A stretch of DNA of 64,000 bases from an uncultured Collinsella sp. (GTDB lineage: Bacteria; Actinomycetota; Coriobacteriia; Coriobacteriales; Coriobacteriaceae): contig CAUACA010000009.1 in NCBI GenBank assembly GCA_958427355.1, positions 4,842-68,841 of the forward strand, written 5' to 3'. The translations under genes and the position numbers were made by a program. This document shows, in pieces, positions 43,581-52,382 of this stretch; the first letter of the stretch is position 1, and every line of letters starts with the position of its first letter. The notes under the pieces were generated by a model, which did not search any database, was not told the origin of the DNA, and saw nothing but the letters and a program-made list of their open reading frames with translations.

Positions 43581-45656
43581 ATGAGATTCTCGATTATCAG
43601 CGAGATCCCCGGCAGGACCCGCCTCCAGTTGGCGGGTCCTGTGCCAGAGAGCGATCTCGATGCGCTTCTAAAGCTCAGTGGCGAAATCGATGGCGTGCGC
43701 AAGGTGCGCGTCTACGGCCGCATCGGCCAGATGGCGCTCGAATATGACGAGCAGCGTCGTGCAGGCGTGCTCGATGCTCTGGGCGCACTCGACGCCCAGG
43801 CCATTGCCGACTCAAAGACGGGTTACGTGATGCAGCTTGAGCCACGCAAGCACAAGCTCGTTATGGATCTTGCCACACTCATCGGCGCCCACTATGCGCG
43901 CCGATGGATTTTGCCCACGCCCCTGCGTGCGGTGTTTGTCGTAGCCGGTTACATGACCTTTTTGCGCGCCGCCCTCCGTGAGCTCGCGCAGCCGCGCCTG
44001 ACCGTTCCCGTGCTTGACGCGTCGGCCATCGGCATTTCGTTCGTCAAACGTGATGTCGACACCGCGGGCCAGACAATGTTCCTGCTCAACGTGGGCGAAT
44101 TGCTCGAGGGCTACACCCGCGCCATGAGCGAAAACGAGCTCATCAACTCGCTGCTCGATGTGCCCGACAAGGCGCAAAAGGTCGTCGGCGACACCGAGGT
44201 AAGCGTTGCCGCGACCGAGCTTGAGCCCGGTGACTTGGTGGCCGTGCGCACCGGCATGTCCATCTGCATTGACGGCGTCGTCGAGCAGGGAAGCGCCATG
44301 GTCAACCAGGCGACCCTGACCGGCGAGCCGCTTGCCGTCGAGCGCAGCGCAGGCGACGACGTGTTCGCCGGAACCGTCGTGGAAGACGGCAGCATCTTGG
44401 TGCGCGTGCGCGCCAACACGGCTCAGACCAAGCTCCGCTCGATCGTCTCGCTCGTGCAGGCGGCCGACTCGCTCAAGTCCGAGGGCCAGTCGCACATGGA
44501 AGACCTCGCCAACAAGATCGTCCCGTGGAACTTCCTGCTCGCGGGCCTTGTTGCGCTTACCACCCGCAGCCTCATCAAGACCTCAGCGGCACTGATGGTC
44601 GACTACTCGTGCGCACTCAAGCTCACGGGTTCCGTTGCCGTCATGACCGCTATGAGCGATGCTGCCAAGATGGGCGTCATGGTCAAGGGCGCGAAGTACT
44701 TTGAGTCGTTTGCCAAGGCCGACACCATTGTGTTTGATAAGACCGGTACGCTCACCGAGGCGCAGCCGCGTCTTGCCTGCGTACTTACCACCGATGGCTG
44801 GAGCGAGGACGAGATCCTGCGCCTTTCCGCTTGCTTGGAGGAGCATTTTCCGCATCCGGTGGCGCGTGCTGTGGTCAATGCTGCACGCGAGCGTGGGCTC
44901 GAGCACCGCGAGCGCCATGCCGCCGTCGAGTACATCGTGGCACACGGCATCGCTTCGTCCATTGAGGGGCGTCGCGCCATCATCGGTTCCGCGCACTTTG
45001 TATTTGAGGATGAGGGTGCGCAGCTCGAGTCCGACATCAAGGAGCAAATCGAGTCCCAGATGCAGGGCCTGTCGCCGCTGTATCTGGCGGTTGATGGCAA
45101 GGTCGTCGGCGTGCTCGGTATCGAGGATCCGCTCAAGCCCGGGGTCCGTGAGGCCATCGCCGACCTGCATGCGCTGGGCGTCAAGCATGTCGTTATGCTC
45201 ACGGGCGATTCGGAGCGCACGGCCGAGCGCATTGCGCGCGAGGCGGGTGTCGACGAGTTTAAGGCCGAACTGCTGCCCGAGGACAAGTACGCCTATGTGG
45301 AGCGCATTAAGCGCGAGGGGCGCCACGTTGCCATGGTGGGCGACGGCGTCAACGACTCACCGGCGCTGGGCCAGGCCGATGTGGGTCTGGCCATGGGCGG
45401 TGGAAGTGACATCGCCAAGGAGGTCGCCGACATCATCCTGACCGATACGGATCTCGCCGCGATCGTGCGCCTGCGCCGCATGAGTCAGGGCCTCATTGAT
45501 CGTCTGACGAGCTCCTACTCTAAGGTGATGCTCACCAACTCGGCGCTCCTGGCGCTGGGTATTACCGGCATGATCACTCCGCAGACGTCGTCACTGCTGC
45601 ACAACGGCTCAACGATTGCCTACAGCCTGAGCAACGCGAAGGCTTATCTGCGCTAG
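43581..45656 (+). CDS. P1B-type heavy-metal ATPase with SCALK in place of CPC
   Basis: This 691-residue membrane pump has an N-terminal HMA-like fold (IISEIPGRTRLQLAG) without the CxxC metal-binding pair. The actuator motif is TGEPL, phosphorylation site DKTGTLTE, P1B-specific HP dipeptide in EEHFPHPVARA, and hinge GDGVNDSPAL. The key membrane motif, normally CPC, reads YSCALKLT, as in a minor P1B group; metal specificity may be Mn, Fe or another ion and is not settled. The N-terminal transmembrane set is short. ATG 43581 has a weak ribosome site and follows the small gene closely. A terminator lies at 45681. Confidence 0.9.
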   Translation: MRFSIISEIPGRTRLQLAGPVPESDLDALLKLSGEIDGVRKVRVYGRIGQMALEYDEQRRAGVLDALGALDAQAIADSKTGYVMQLEPRKHKLVMDLATLIGAHYARRWILPTPLRAVFVVAGYMTFLRAALRELAQPRLTVPVLDASAIGISFVKRDVDTAGQTMFLLNVGELLEGYTRAMSENELINSLLDVPDKAQKVVGDTEVSVAATELEPGDLVAVRTGMSICIDGVVEQGSAMVNQATLTGEPLAVERSAGDDVFAGTVVEDGSILVRVRANTAQTKLRSIVSLVQAADSLKSEGQSHMEDLANKIVPWNFLLAGLVALTTRSLIKTSAALMVDYSCALKLTGSVAVMTAMSDAAKMGVMVKGAKYFESFAKADTIVFDKTGTLTEAQPRLACVLTTDGWSEDEILRLSACLEEHFPHPVARAVVNAARERGLEHRERHAAVEYIVAHGIASSIEGRRAIIGSAHFVFEDEGAQLESDIKEQIESQMQGLSPLYLAVDGKVVGVLGIEDPLKPGVREAIADLHALGVKHVVMLTGDSERTAERIAREAGVDEFKAELLPEDKYAYVERIKREGRHVAMVGDGVNDSPALGQADVGLAMGGGSDIAKEVADIILTDTDLAAIVRLRRMSQGLIDRLTSSYSKVMLTNSALLALGITGMITPQTSSLLHNGSTIAYSLSNAKAYLR

Positions 45657-45680
45657 CAGACGTGTTCACCCACGTTATCT

Positions 45681-45726
45681 GGCCTGCGCCCAGACGACAT
45701 CGGTGCCGTCTGGGCGCAGGCCTTTT
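45681..45726 (+). terminator. Terminator after the P-type ATPase
   Basis: GGCCTGCGCCCAGACG and CGTCTGGGCGCAGGCC pair perfectly around ACATCGGTGC and are followed by TTTT. Confidence 0.92.
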
Positions 45727-45730
45727 GCAT

Positions 45731-45779
45731 TTGAACATTTGCTAACTTCTCTATATAGTGTTGCTAGCAAGGCTAGCAA
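45731..45779 (+). promoter_or_regulatory. Toxin-antitoxin promoter with autoregulatory palindrome
   Basis: TTGAAC (45731) and TATAGT (45754) are spaced by 17 bases. TTGCTAGCAAGGCTAGCAA (45761-45779), a perfect inverted repeat of TTGCTAGC, covers the expected transcription start, as antitoxin operators do. Confidence 0.7.
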
Positions 45780-45799
45780 TTGAAGGGAGCGAGATCGAC

Positions 45800-46153
45800 G
45801 TGGGTGCTGTTAGCGGCATGGCGCAGGTGAACGTTCGCGTGGATCGCCAGGTCAAGGATCATGCGGAGGAAGTGTTGCGGCTTTCGGGCAGATCACTGCC
45901 CGAGCTTATCAAAAAGGTGGTGGCCAAGGTCGCGCAGGGTGGCGGGCAGTGTGAGGAAGTGCTGTCTGCCGTTGATGGCCGGCAACAGACTGTCGCGCAC
46001 GATACTCCGTTCGCCGCGTCGTGGGCAGCGGCAGACCGGCTTTATACAGATTTGGGCATCGCTACGTCGCCCGTATCCGACGATCGCGGTTGGGACGCAA
46101 TCTATTCCGACGCCATGGATGAGCATTATCGCCAAAAGGGGATGATCCAGTGA
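45800..46153 (+). CDS. RelB/DinJ-like antitoxin
   Basis: This 117-residue protein has an N-terminal ribbon-helix-helix-like motif MAQVNVRVDRQVKDHAEEVL, typical of RelB/DinJ antitoxins that bind DNA and neutralise a partner toxin. The rest is acidic and probably flexible. GTG 45800 is preferred: AAGGGAG lies 10 bases upstream. ATG 45818 has no site at proper distance. The stop codon overlaps the GTG start of the PIN toxin gene. A palindrome over the promoter suggests autoregulation. Confidence 0.75.
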   Translation: MGAVSGMAQVNVRVDRQVKDHAEEVLRLSGRSLPELIKKVVAKVAQGGGQCEEVLSAVDGRQQTVAHDTPFAASWAAADRLYTDLGIATSPVSDDRGWDAIYSDAMDEHYRQKGMIQ

Positions 46154-46665
46154 GTGGGGCGCCTCTCAAGATCATGGTAGACGCCAACGTATGGGTCGAT
46201 TCGTTTTGCGTCGACCATGCCGAGTCGCTTGCCGCGCGTGCGTTTATTGGGCAGGCGACGGAGACGGGGGCGTTGCTGTTCTTTCCGGTGCATATCGCTA
46301 AGGACGTGCTGCACGTTGTCCAACACGAGCTGAAGCGTAGCGTTCTTGCTAGCGGGGGAGCGCTCGACGAGGCATCTGCCCGTGCGATTGGGGATGCGGC
46401 GCTGGCGTTTGTTCGGAACATGACCGAAAACGCCACGGCCGTGGGCGCTGATGCATCCGATCTGTGGCTAGCCGACAAATATCTGACGCTTCATCGCGAT
46501 TACGAGGACAACTTGGTGCTTGCCGCATGCAAGCGCGCGCAGGTCGATTACTTGGTGACCAACGACCGTAAGCTGCTCGAACATGCCGATCTTGCAGCAA
46601 AGACCCCGCGCCAAATGATGCCGATTCTCGCGCTGGCCGAACGCGGCGGCGCGGCTATCGGTTGA
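46150..46665 (+). CDS. PIN-domain toxin (putative RNase)
   Basis: This 171-residue PIN protein has the first acidic residue in IMVDANVWVD. The later acidic cluster is DYEDNLVLAAC and the strand LVTNDRKLL carries the last aspartate. PIN toxins cleave RNA when not bound by antitoxin. It starts with GTG 46150 inside the antitoxin stop (CAGTGAGTG), so translation is coupled. Pairing a RelB/DinJ-type antitoxin with a PIN toxin is less usual than RelB-RelE or VapB-VapC. A hairpin at 46679 ends the unit. Confidence 0.8.
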   Translation: MSGAPLKIMVDANVWVDSFCVDHAESLAARAFIGQATETGALLFFPVHIAKDVLHVVQHELKRSVLASGGALDEASARAIGDAALAFVRNMTENATAVGADASDLWLADKYLTLHRDYEDNLVLAACKRAQVDYLVTNDRKLLEHADLAAKTPRQMMPILALAERGGAAIG

Positions 46666-46678
46666 CGCGAACTGGTTG

Positions 46679-46714
46679 CGGGCCTCTTAGACGACGATAC
46701 GCCAAGGGGCCCGC
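46679..46714. terminator. Hairpin between convergent genes
   Basis: GCGGGCC..CTT pairs with AAGG..GGCCCGC across the gap between the PIN toxin and a minus-strand gene. No long T run is present. Confidence 0.5.
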
Positions 46715-46719
46715 GTCTG

Positions 46720-47157
46720 CTATTTACAAAGCTCGGCCTTAATGGCGGGACTTTCTGCGAGCTGCTCGGCTGCGTTTTCGTCGGAGCTGTCGAGTGCTGC
46801 CAGGCTGCGGTAGACCCACTCGTTGACCTGGGTGTTCTTGACGCCTGCGGTCTGCATAAGGGCGCCTACCTCGCGGATTGCTGCGAGCAGATCGGCTTTG
46901 GGACCCGCGAGCTCGACCTCGATGCCGTGGTAGGCGGTCACACCGCGGTTTTCGCTCACGTGGTCGATAAAGCCCCCGACGGTCTCAAGCTGCTGGGCGA
47001 GAGCCGCATCATCGTCAGCGTTCAGCGCGACGAGTGCGTTCGATACCGTGAGGGCGGGATGTCCGCAGGGGACAAAGCCCTCGATGACGTCCATAGCTTC
47101 GGTAATGGTTGAGCCCAGGCCTGCGAGGGCATTGACGAGTTGCTGTTTGGTATCCAT
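46720..47157 (-). CDS. Hypothetical alpha-helical protein
   Basis: This 145-residue soluble protein starts MDTKQQLVNALAGLGSTITE. It has no signal peptide, membrane segment or recognised motif. It is predicted mainly helical, with Ala/Leu/Glu-rich stretches and two cysteines (VPCGHP and the penultimate Cys). GAAAGGATCGTT provides a good ribosome site. It is monocistronic, and divergent from the tmRNA gene across 237 bases that must hold both promoters. No function is offered. Confidence 0.75.
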   Translation of the reverse strand: MDTKQQLVNALAGLGSTITEAMDVIEGFVPCGHPALTVSNALVALNADDDAALAQQLETVGGFIDHVSENRGVTAYHGIEVELAGPKADLLAAIREVGALMQTAGVKNTQVNEWVYRSLAALDSSDENAAEQLAESPAIKAELCK

Positions 47158-47394
47158 AACGATCCTTTCGATGGGTCAATTTTGCTTGGCGAAAATATAC
47201 GTGACGCGATCGGTAGCAAAAGTGCGAAGTGCGGCGCACATTGGGGTCTTCACAGCTCGTGCATAGAACAGCTGTCCGCTTTCAGAACGTGGTAAGATAA
47301 CACTCCACAAGCGGGGCTCGCTCCGTATGTTCCTTGAAAAGTCGACGGGTGTTGGGTGCTCGTGCCCAATGCTATCCAGACTTTCCCGACATTC

Positions 47395-47758
47395 GGGGGC
47401 GACTGGTTTCGACACGATAGCTCTGAGAGAGGAAGCAAGCCGAGGTCTCCTCGCCTCGTTAAACAGGGGTACCGTCAAATTGAATTGACAACAACTCTTC
47501 TTTTGAGCCTATGGCTCTCGCTGCTTAGTTTATAGCGGCGCGTCAACCCGGTGATTTCCCCGACACCGGCGCGACGTCATTTTAGGGGAATGCTCCTGCG
47601 CACGTAATCGGTATGGCGCAGGCTAAGACCGAACCGGTTAGGACGCCGCGAGCGTGTCGCTGCGCGCAAAGCGTCCGAGACAAAATCAGCGACTGAGCTT
47701 GGAGATGCCAATCAGGGGGCTTTCGTGGACCGGAGTTCGATTCTCCGCGCCTCCACCA
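47395..47758 (+). ncRNA. ssrA: Transfer-messenger RNA
   Basis: The 5' end GGGGGCGACTGGTTTCGACA and the 3' end GGAGTTCGATTCTCCGCG followed by CCTCCACCA form the tRNA-like half. The 7-bp acceptor GGGGGCG/CGCCUCC contains one G-U pair, and CCA is encoded. The tag frame ends GAC AAC AAC TCT TCT TTT GAG CCT ATG GCT CTC GCT GCT TAG, giving DNNSSFEPMALAA at 47487-47528; the exact resume codon just before it is not certain. Pseudoknot-rich GC segments follow. The molecule rescues stalled ribosomes with SmpB. A terminator lies at 47767. Confidence 0.95.
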
Positions 47759-47766
47759 TAAGTAAC

Positions 47767-47804
47767 AGGCAGGTAGATACTCATATCTACCTGCCTTTTT
47801 ATTT
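47767..47804 (+). terminator. Terminator after ssrA
   Basis: AGGCAGGTAGATA/TATCTACCTGCCT hairpin followed by TTTTATTTA, 8 bases after the encoded CCA. Confidence 0.92.
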
Positions 47805-47811
47805 ATTGTCC

Positions 47812-48062
47812 GTACCGCGGAGAATCGAACTCTGTGCAGGGCGCGGGCGTAAAGAAAACGCGTAAGCGTTTTTAGCCCGCGGGCGAGGACGCCGGCAGGC
47901 GGCCGAAGCCGGTGCGGATTTGCGAAGCAAATACGCGGATTCTCCGCGCAATGCCCCAGCCCAGAACAGATGCGATGTTTATCGAATCTCAGCCTGCCAT
48001 GCGCCGCATCAACGGAACCCCAAACCCGCGGAGAATCGAACTCTGTGCAGGGCGCGGGCGTT
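47812..48062 (-). repeat. Inverted copies of the tmRNA 3' end
   Basis: CGCGGAGAATCGAACTCTG (near 47816 and again near 48019) is the reverse complement of the tmRNA T-arm sequence with one mismatch. The match continues in both copies with TGCAGGGCGCGGGCG. A further GCGGATTCTCCGCGC lies at about 47936-47950. They look like scars or attachment-site remnants in reverse orientation. No integrase is present. Confidence 0.65.
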
Positions 48063-48087
48063 AAGCAAACGCTACGGCAACGCAGGG

Positions 48088-48355
48088 TGGGACGCGCTTT
48101 CCCAATGGCGGCCCAGGCGGAAAGTGCGTCCCGGAGTCCGCACTCAGACTGGGACGTGGTTTCCGGATGGCACATCAAGTGGAAACCGCATCCCGGAATC
48201 CTCATTCGGAATGGGATGCATTTTCCGGATGGGCTGTTGACGGAAAGCTCATCCCGGAATCCGCGCTCAGAACGGGACGCGCTTTCCCAACGGCAGTCCA
48301 AGCGGAAAGCTCATCCCGGAATCCCGTCTCAAACTGGGACGCGCTTTCCGCTCCA
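48088..48355. repeat. 62-bp tandem repeat array, about 4.4 units
   Basis: Units start at 48088, 48150, 48212, 48273 and 48335. Each has the form TGGGACGCGCTTTCC, a variable part, GGAAAGCTCATCCCGGAATC, then CNCNCTCAGA, so every unit is itself an imperfect palindrome (GGGACGCGCTTTCC with GGAAAGNNCATCCC). It is not a CRISPR array, since repeat and spacer are not separable. Confidence 0.8.
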
Positions 48356-48436
48356 TCTCCTCAACTCCAAAACCTATGCGCCCTCCATTCCAAAACTGGG
48401 TAGAAGAAAGCCAAAACGAAACAGCAGGAGGTCAAC

Positions 48437-49315
48437 ATGACTGCAGAAGATAAGGCAAAGAACGCCGGCAAGGTCGCGCTCGTCCTGGAGGGCGGTAGTT
48501 TTCGCGGGCAGTTTACTGCGGGCGTGCTCGACGTTCTCATGGAGGCCGGCGTCGAGATTCCGGCTGTCTACGGTGTATCGGCCGGCGCCCTCAACGGCGT
48601 GAACTATAAGTCGCACCAGATCGGCCGTGCCAACCGCATCAACCTGGCTTTCTGCAACGACAGCCGCTTCATGGGCGCCGCATCGTTTGCGTCCACGGGC
48701 TCCATTGTGGGTTACGACTTTATCTTCAACGATGTCCAGGACCGCCTAGATCCCTTTGACAACGAGACGTTCGACGCAAGCCCCATCGAGATGTACGCCG
48801 TCGCGACGGACATGCTCTTTGGAACCGCCACGTACCTGCCGGTCAAAAGCGCCGTACTTGACCTCGACGCTGTTCGCGCCTCGACGTCGCTGCCGCTGGT
48901 GACGCCGCCGGTCGAGATTGACGGGCACAAATACGTCGACGGCGGCGTAGCCGATTCGGTTCCTATCGAGCATGTGCTCGAGGAGGCGGGCTTCGACCGT
49001 GCGGTCGTCATCGTCACGCAGGACCGCTCGTACGAGAAAAAGCCCTACGAGTTTATGCCCGCCGCGCGCGCCCGCTATGCCGACTACCCCTATCTGCTCG
49101 AGGCTATCGAGACGCGCCACGACCGTTACAACATCCAGCGCATGCATCTGTGGAAGTATGAGCGCGAGGGCCGTGCGCTGGTCGTTGCTCCGCAAAAGCC
49201 GGTCGAGGTCGGCCATGTCGAGCACGATCCGGCAAAGCTTTTGGACCTGTATATCCAGGGCCGTCAGGAGGCAAAGCGCCTGCTTGCGGAAATCCAAGAG
49301 TTCGTTGAGCGCTAG
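48437..49315 (+). CDS. Patatin-like phospholipase family protein
   Basis: This 292-residue protein has the oxyanion motif LEGGSFRGQFTAG (residues about 16-28), the nucleophile elbow GVSAGAL (Ser about 48) and the catalytic Asp in DGGVADSVP. This is the Ser-Asp dyad set of patatin/YjjU-type lipases. No signal peptide or membrane helix is seen, so it is cytoplasmic. It probably hydrolyses lipid acyl esters; the substrate is unknown. AGGAGGTCAAC precedes ATG 48437. It stands alone between the repeat array and the ribosomal operon. Confidence 0.9.
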   Translation: MTAEDKAKNAGKVALVLEGGSFRGQFTAGVLDVLMEAGVEIPAVYGVSAGALNGVNYKSHQIGRANRINLAFCNDSRFMGAASFASTGSIVGYDFIFNDVQDRLDPFDNETFDASPIEMYAVATDMLFGTATYLPVKSAVLDLDAVRASTSLPLVTPPVEIDGHKYVDGGVADSVPIEHVLEEAGFDRAVVIVTQDRSYEKKPYEFMPAARARYADYPYLLEAIETRHDRYNIQRMHLWKYEREGRALVVAPQKPVEVGHVEHDPAKLLDLYIQGRQEAKRLLAEIQEFVER

Positions 49316-49416
49316 CGACAGCGAACCCTCAAAAAAATGACAACAGCTAAAGAGCTGGAAAAATCACGGCTCGTGGATGACATGTGCAGAAACTCTGGTC
49401 GGAGTCAAAATACCTG

Positions 49417-49444
49417 TTGACTCGTACGGCGAGCGGGGTAATAT
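49417..49444 (+). promoter_or_regulatory. rplM-rpsI promoter
   Basis: TTGACT and TAATAT are spaced by 16 bases, about 65 bases before the rplM start. The leader contains TTGCAGAG..CTCTGTAA as a possible hairpin, which might serve ribosomal-protein autoregulation. Confidence 0.7.
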
Positions 49445-49510
49445 GGACGGGTTACTTGCAGAGCCCCGTGAATCTCTGTAACAACACGTACTGTACATGG
49501 AGGAGTCTAA

Positions 49511-49954
49511 GTGATTTCGAAATCGACTCACTACGCCAAGCAGGGCGAGGTCCAGCGCAACTGGGTTCTCGTCGACGCCGATGGTGCTGTCCTGGGCCGT
49601 CTTGCCACCCAGATCGCAATGATCCTGCGCGGTAAGAACAAGCCCCAGTTCACGCCCAACAGCGACTGCGGCGACTTCGTTGTCGTCATCAACGCCGATA
49701 AGGTCCAGCTTACCGGTAACAAGGCCGACACGAAGACCTATTATCGCCACAGCGGCTACAACGGCGGCCTCAAGGCTGAGAGCTTCCGCCAGGCTATGGA
49801 GAAGCACCCGGAGAAGGTCATCGAGCGCGCCGTTCGCGGTATGCTGCCCAAGACTACCCTCGGCCGTGCCCAGATGACCAAGCTTAAGGTCTACGCTGGT
49901 GCCGAGCATCCGCATGCTGCCCAGAACCCCACGAAGATTGAGCTGGAGGCTTAA
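49511..49954 (+). CDS. rplM: 50S ribosomal protein L13
   Basis: L13 is an early-assembly protein of the large subunit. It is 147 residues, normal length. Signatures are [31 protein letters not shown], and [23 protein letters not shown]. It starts at GTG 49511 behind GGAGGAG. It is two bases from rpsI in the conserved rplM-rpsI operon. Confidence 0.97.
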   Translation: MISKSTHYAKQGEVQRNWVLVDADGAVLGRLATQIAMILRGKNKPQFTPNSDCGDFVVVINADKVQLTGNKADTKTYYRHSGYNGGLKAESFRQAMEKHPEKVIERAVRGMLPKTTLGRAQMTKLKVYAGAEHPHAAQNPTKIELEA

Positions 49955-49956
49955 AG

Positions 49957-50352
<396 letters not shown>

Positions 50353-50383
50353 GGTTTTATCTCCTTTCGAGATACAATGTACA

Positions 50384-50427
50384 AGCGGGGCCTGCCGATT
50401 GCTCGGCGGGTCCCGCTTTTCTTTTTC
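50384..50427 (+). terminator. Terminator after rpsI
   Basis: AGCGGGGCCTGCCGA and the inverted TCGGCGGGTCCCGCT are followed by TTTCTTTTT. Confidence 0.9.
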
Positions 50428-50475
50428 GACTAGGGTGGGCGGTTGCATATCGCCTGCTAGGGAAGGAGCAATCCT

Positions 50476-51813
50476 ATGCCCCAGAACATCTTCGGTACCG
50501 ACGGCGTCCGTGGCGTCGCCAACGCCGACCTCTCGTGCGACCTCGCGTTTCGCCTGGGCCGCGCGGCGACCAAGTTCCTTGGTCCGGATATCTGCATCGG
50601 CCGTGACACGCGCCTTTCGGGCACCATGCTCGAGAGCGCTCTGACCGCCGGCATTATGGCCGAGGGCGGCCGTCCGCACTGCTGCGGCGTCATCCCCACG
50701 CCTGCCGTGGCACTGCTCACCGTTCAGAACGAGCTCGACGGCGGCATCGTCATCTCTGCTTCGCATAATCCGCCGGAGTTCAACGGCATCAAGTTCTTTA
50801 GCCGCAAGGGTATGAAGCTTCCCGATGCTGTCGAGGAAGAGATCAGCGCCTGGGTCATGTCCGAGGAAGCCATGGCTGCCGACACGCTGCCGACCGGTGC
50901 CGGCGTGGGCCACATCATCAAGATGAAGGACGCTCGCAAGGCATACGTCGACCACGCCATCGATACGCTTGATGGCCTGAGGCTCGACGGCCTGGTCGTT
51001 GCCGTCGACTGCGGCCACGGTGCTTCTTGCCAGACCACGCCCGCCGCGCTGCAGCGCCTGGGCGCCACGGTCCATGCCATCAACACCGATTACTGCGGCA
51101 CTGACATTAACGTTGAGTGCGGCTCTACGCACCTTGAGCCCCTGCGCGAGCTCGTGCTGCGCACCCACGCCGATATCGGCTTGGCCCACGACGGCGACGC
51201 CGACCGCGTGCTGTTCGTGGACAGCGAGGGCAATGAGATCGACGGTGACTACATCCTGGCTATCTGCGGTTCTGATCTCGCCGCTCGCGGCAAGCTCGCC
51301 AACTCCGAGATCGTCTCGACCGTCATGTGCAACCTGGGCTTCTCCATCGCTATGAAGGAGCAGGGCTTCGAGATGGTTCAGACCGCCGTGGGCGACCGCT
51401 ACGTTCTGGAGCGCATGCTCGCGGACGGCGCCGTCATCGGCGGTGAACAGTCCGGCCACATCATTTTCCTGGAGCACAACACCACCGGCGACGGCTTGGT
51501 GACGGCTCTGCAGCTTCTGGCCGTGCTCAAGCGCACCGGTCGTACCCTCACCGATCTTGCCGGTATCATGAAGAAGTACCCGCAGGTACTCGTCAACGTG
51601 CATTCCGACAACAAGGCCGGTCTGGACGATTGCCAGCCCATCTGGGATGCCGTCGCTGCTGCCGAGAAGGAGCTTGACGGCCGCGGCCGCATTCTGGTGC
51701 GTCCGAGTGGCACCGAGCCGCTGGTCCGCGTGATGGCCGAGGCCGAGACGCACGAGCTGACCCAGCGCGTTGTCGACGACATCGTCGAGGTTGTCAAGCG
51801 CGAACTTCCCTAA
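50476..51813 (+). CDS. glmM: Phosphoglucosamine mutase
   Basis: GlmM interconverts glucosamine 6-phosphate and glucosamine 1-phosphate for cell-wall precursor synthesis. The 445-residue length is typical. Signatures in order are MPQNIFGTDGVRGVAN, phosphoserine loop VISASHNPPEFNGIKFF, Mg-binding DGDADRVLFVD, sugar-binding GEQSGHIIF, and phosphate-binding RPSGTEPLVRVM. GGAAGGAGCAATCCT precedes ATG 50476. With nagB nearby, it groups amino-sugar functions. Confidence 0.97.
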   Translation: MPQNIFGTDGVRGVANADLSCDLAFRLGRAATKFLGPDICIGRDTRLSGTMLESALTAGIMAEGGRPHCCGVIPTPAVALLTVQNELDGGIVISASHNPPEFNGIKFFSRKGMKLPDAVEEEISAWVMSEEAMAADTLPTGAGVGHIIKMKDARKAYVDHAIDTLDGLRLDGLVVAVDCGHGASCQTTPAALQRLGATVHAINTDYCGTDINVECGSTHLEPLRELVLRTHADIGLAHDGDADRVLFVDSEGNEIDGDYILAICGSDLAARGKLANSEIVSTVMCNLGFSIAMKEQGFEMVQTAVGDRYVLERMLADGAVIGGEQSGHIIFLEHNTTGDGLVTALQLLAVLKRTGRTLTDLAGIMKKYPQVLVNVHSDNKAGLDDCQPIWDAVAAAEKELDGRGRILVRPSGTEPLVRVMAEAETHELTQRVVDDIVEVVKRELP

Positions 51814-51884
51814 TGGTCAAAAACGGGTGCCAAGTGGTAAACTGTTAAGGTTATTTTGGTTGATCGGTATGTCCGAGGGGGAGC

Positions 51885-52382
51885 ATGTTCACTAAAGTCC
51901 TAAGGTCTTTTGGTATGCGTGGTCGAGTCCTTACGCTGGATGCTCCCATCTCGGGCGACGTCATTCCGCTTTCCGAGGTAAACGACCAGACGTTTGCCAC
52001 CGGCCTTTTGGGCCAGGGCGTGGCGATTCAGCCCACCGGAACGCGTGTGATTGCACCGGCTGATGCCAAGGTCGAGGCCATTTTTCCCACGGGACACGCT
52101 GTTGCGCTTAACACGGTCGATGGCTTGGACGTGCTCATCCACGTTGGTTTGGATACCGTTCAGCTCGAGGGCAAGCACTTTACCGTACATGCGCAAGTGG
52201 GTGACATCGTCCATAAGGGCGATGTACTCATTGAGTTCGATCGCGAGGCAATTGCTGCCGAGGGCTATGATGTGACGGTTCCCATCTTGGTGTGCAACTC
52301 CGTTGAGTTCTCGAGTATCAAGGGCTCCGTTGGCGTGCATGTCGAAGAGATGGACCAGCTCATCGTTGCTCGCGAGCGCTAG
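51885..52382 (+). CDS. Glucose-type PTS EIIA component
   Basis: This 165-residue single-domain phosphocarrier receives phosphate from HPr and passes it to a sugar-specific EIIBC or acts as a regulator. Family marks are LDAPISGDVIPLSEVND, DGLDVLIHVGLDTVQLEGKHF with the active histidine, and GDIVHKGDVLIEFD. It is free-standing, as Crr of enteric bacteria, not fused to EIIBC. GAGGGGGAGC precedes ATG 51885. It sits between glmM and nagB, possibly serving N-acetylglucosamine or glucose uptake; the partner is not in the window. Confidence 0.93.
   Translation: MFTKVLRSFGMRGRVLTLDAPISGDVIPLSEVNDQTFATGLLGQGVAIQPTGTRVIAPADAKVEAIFPTGHAVALNTVDGLDVLIHVGLDTVQLEGKHFTVHAQVGDIVHKGDVLIEFDREAIAAEGYDVTVPILVCNSVEFSSIKGSVGVHVEEMDQLIVARER

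Noticed and set aside
47815..47831. A separate tRNA gene downstream of ssrA
   Set aside because: Only a T-arm-like sequence in reverse orientation is present; no acceptor, D or anticodon arms could be found.
47582..48301. 239-codon minus-strand frame over the tmRNA and repeat array
   Set aside because: It spans tmRNA and tandem repeats and is repetitive at the protein level because of the array, not a gene.
48088..48355. CRISPR array
   Set aside because: Units are contiguous 62-bp repeats with internal symmetry and gradual divergence; there is no constant repeat/unique spacer alternation and no cas genes.
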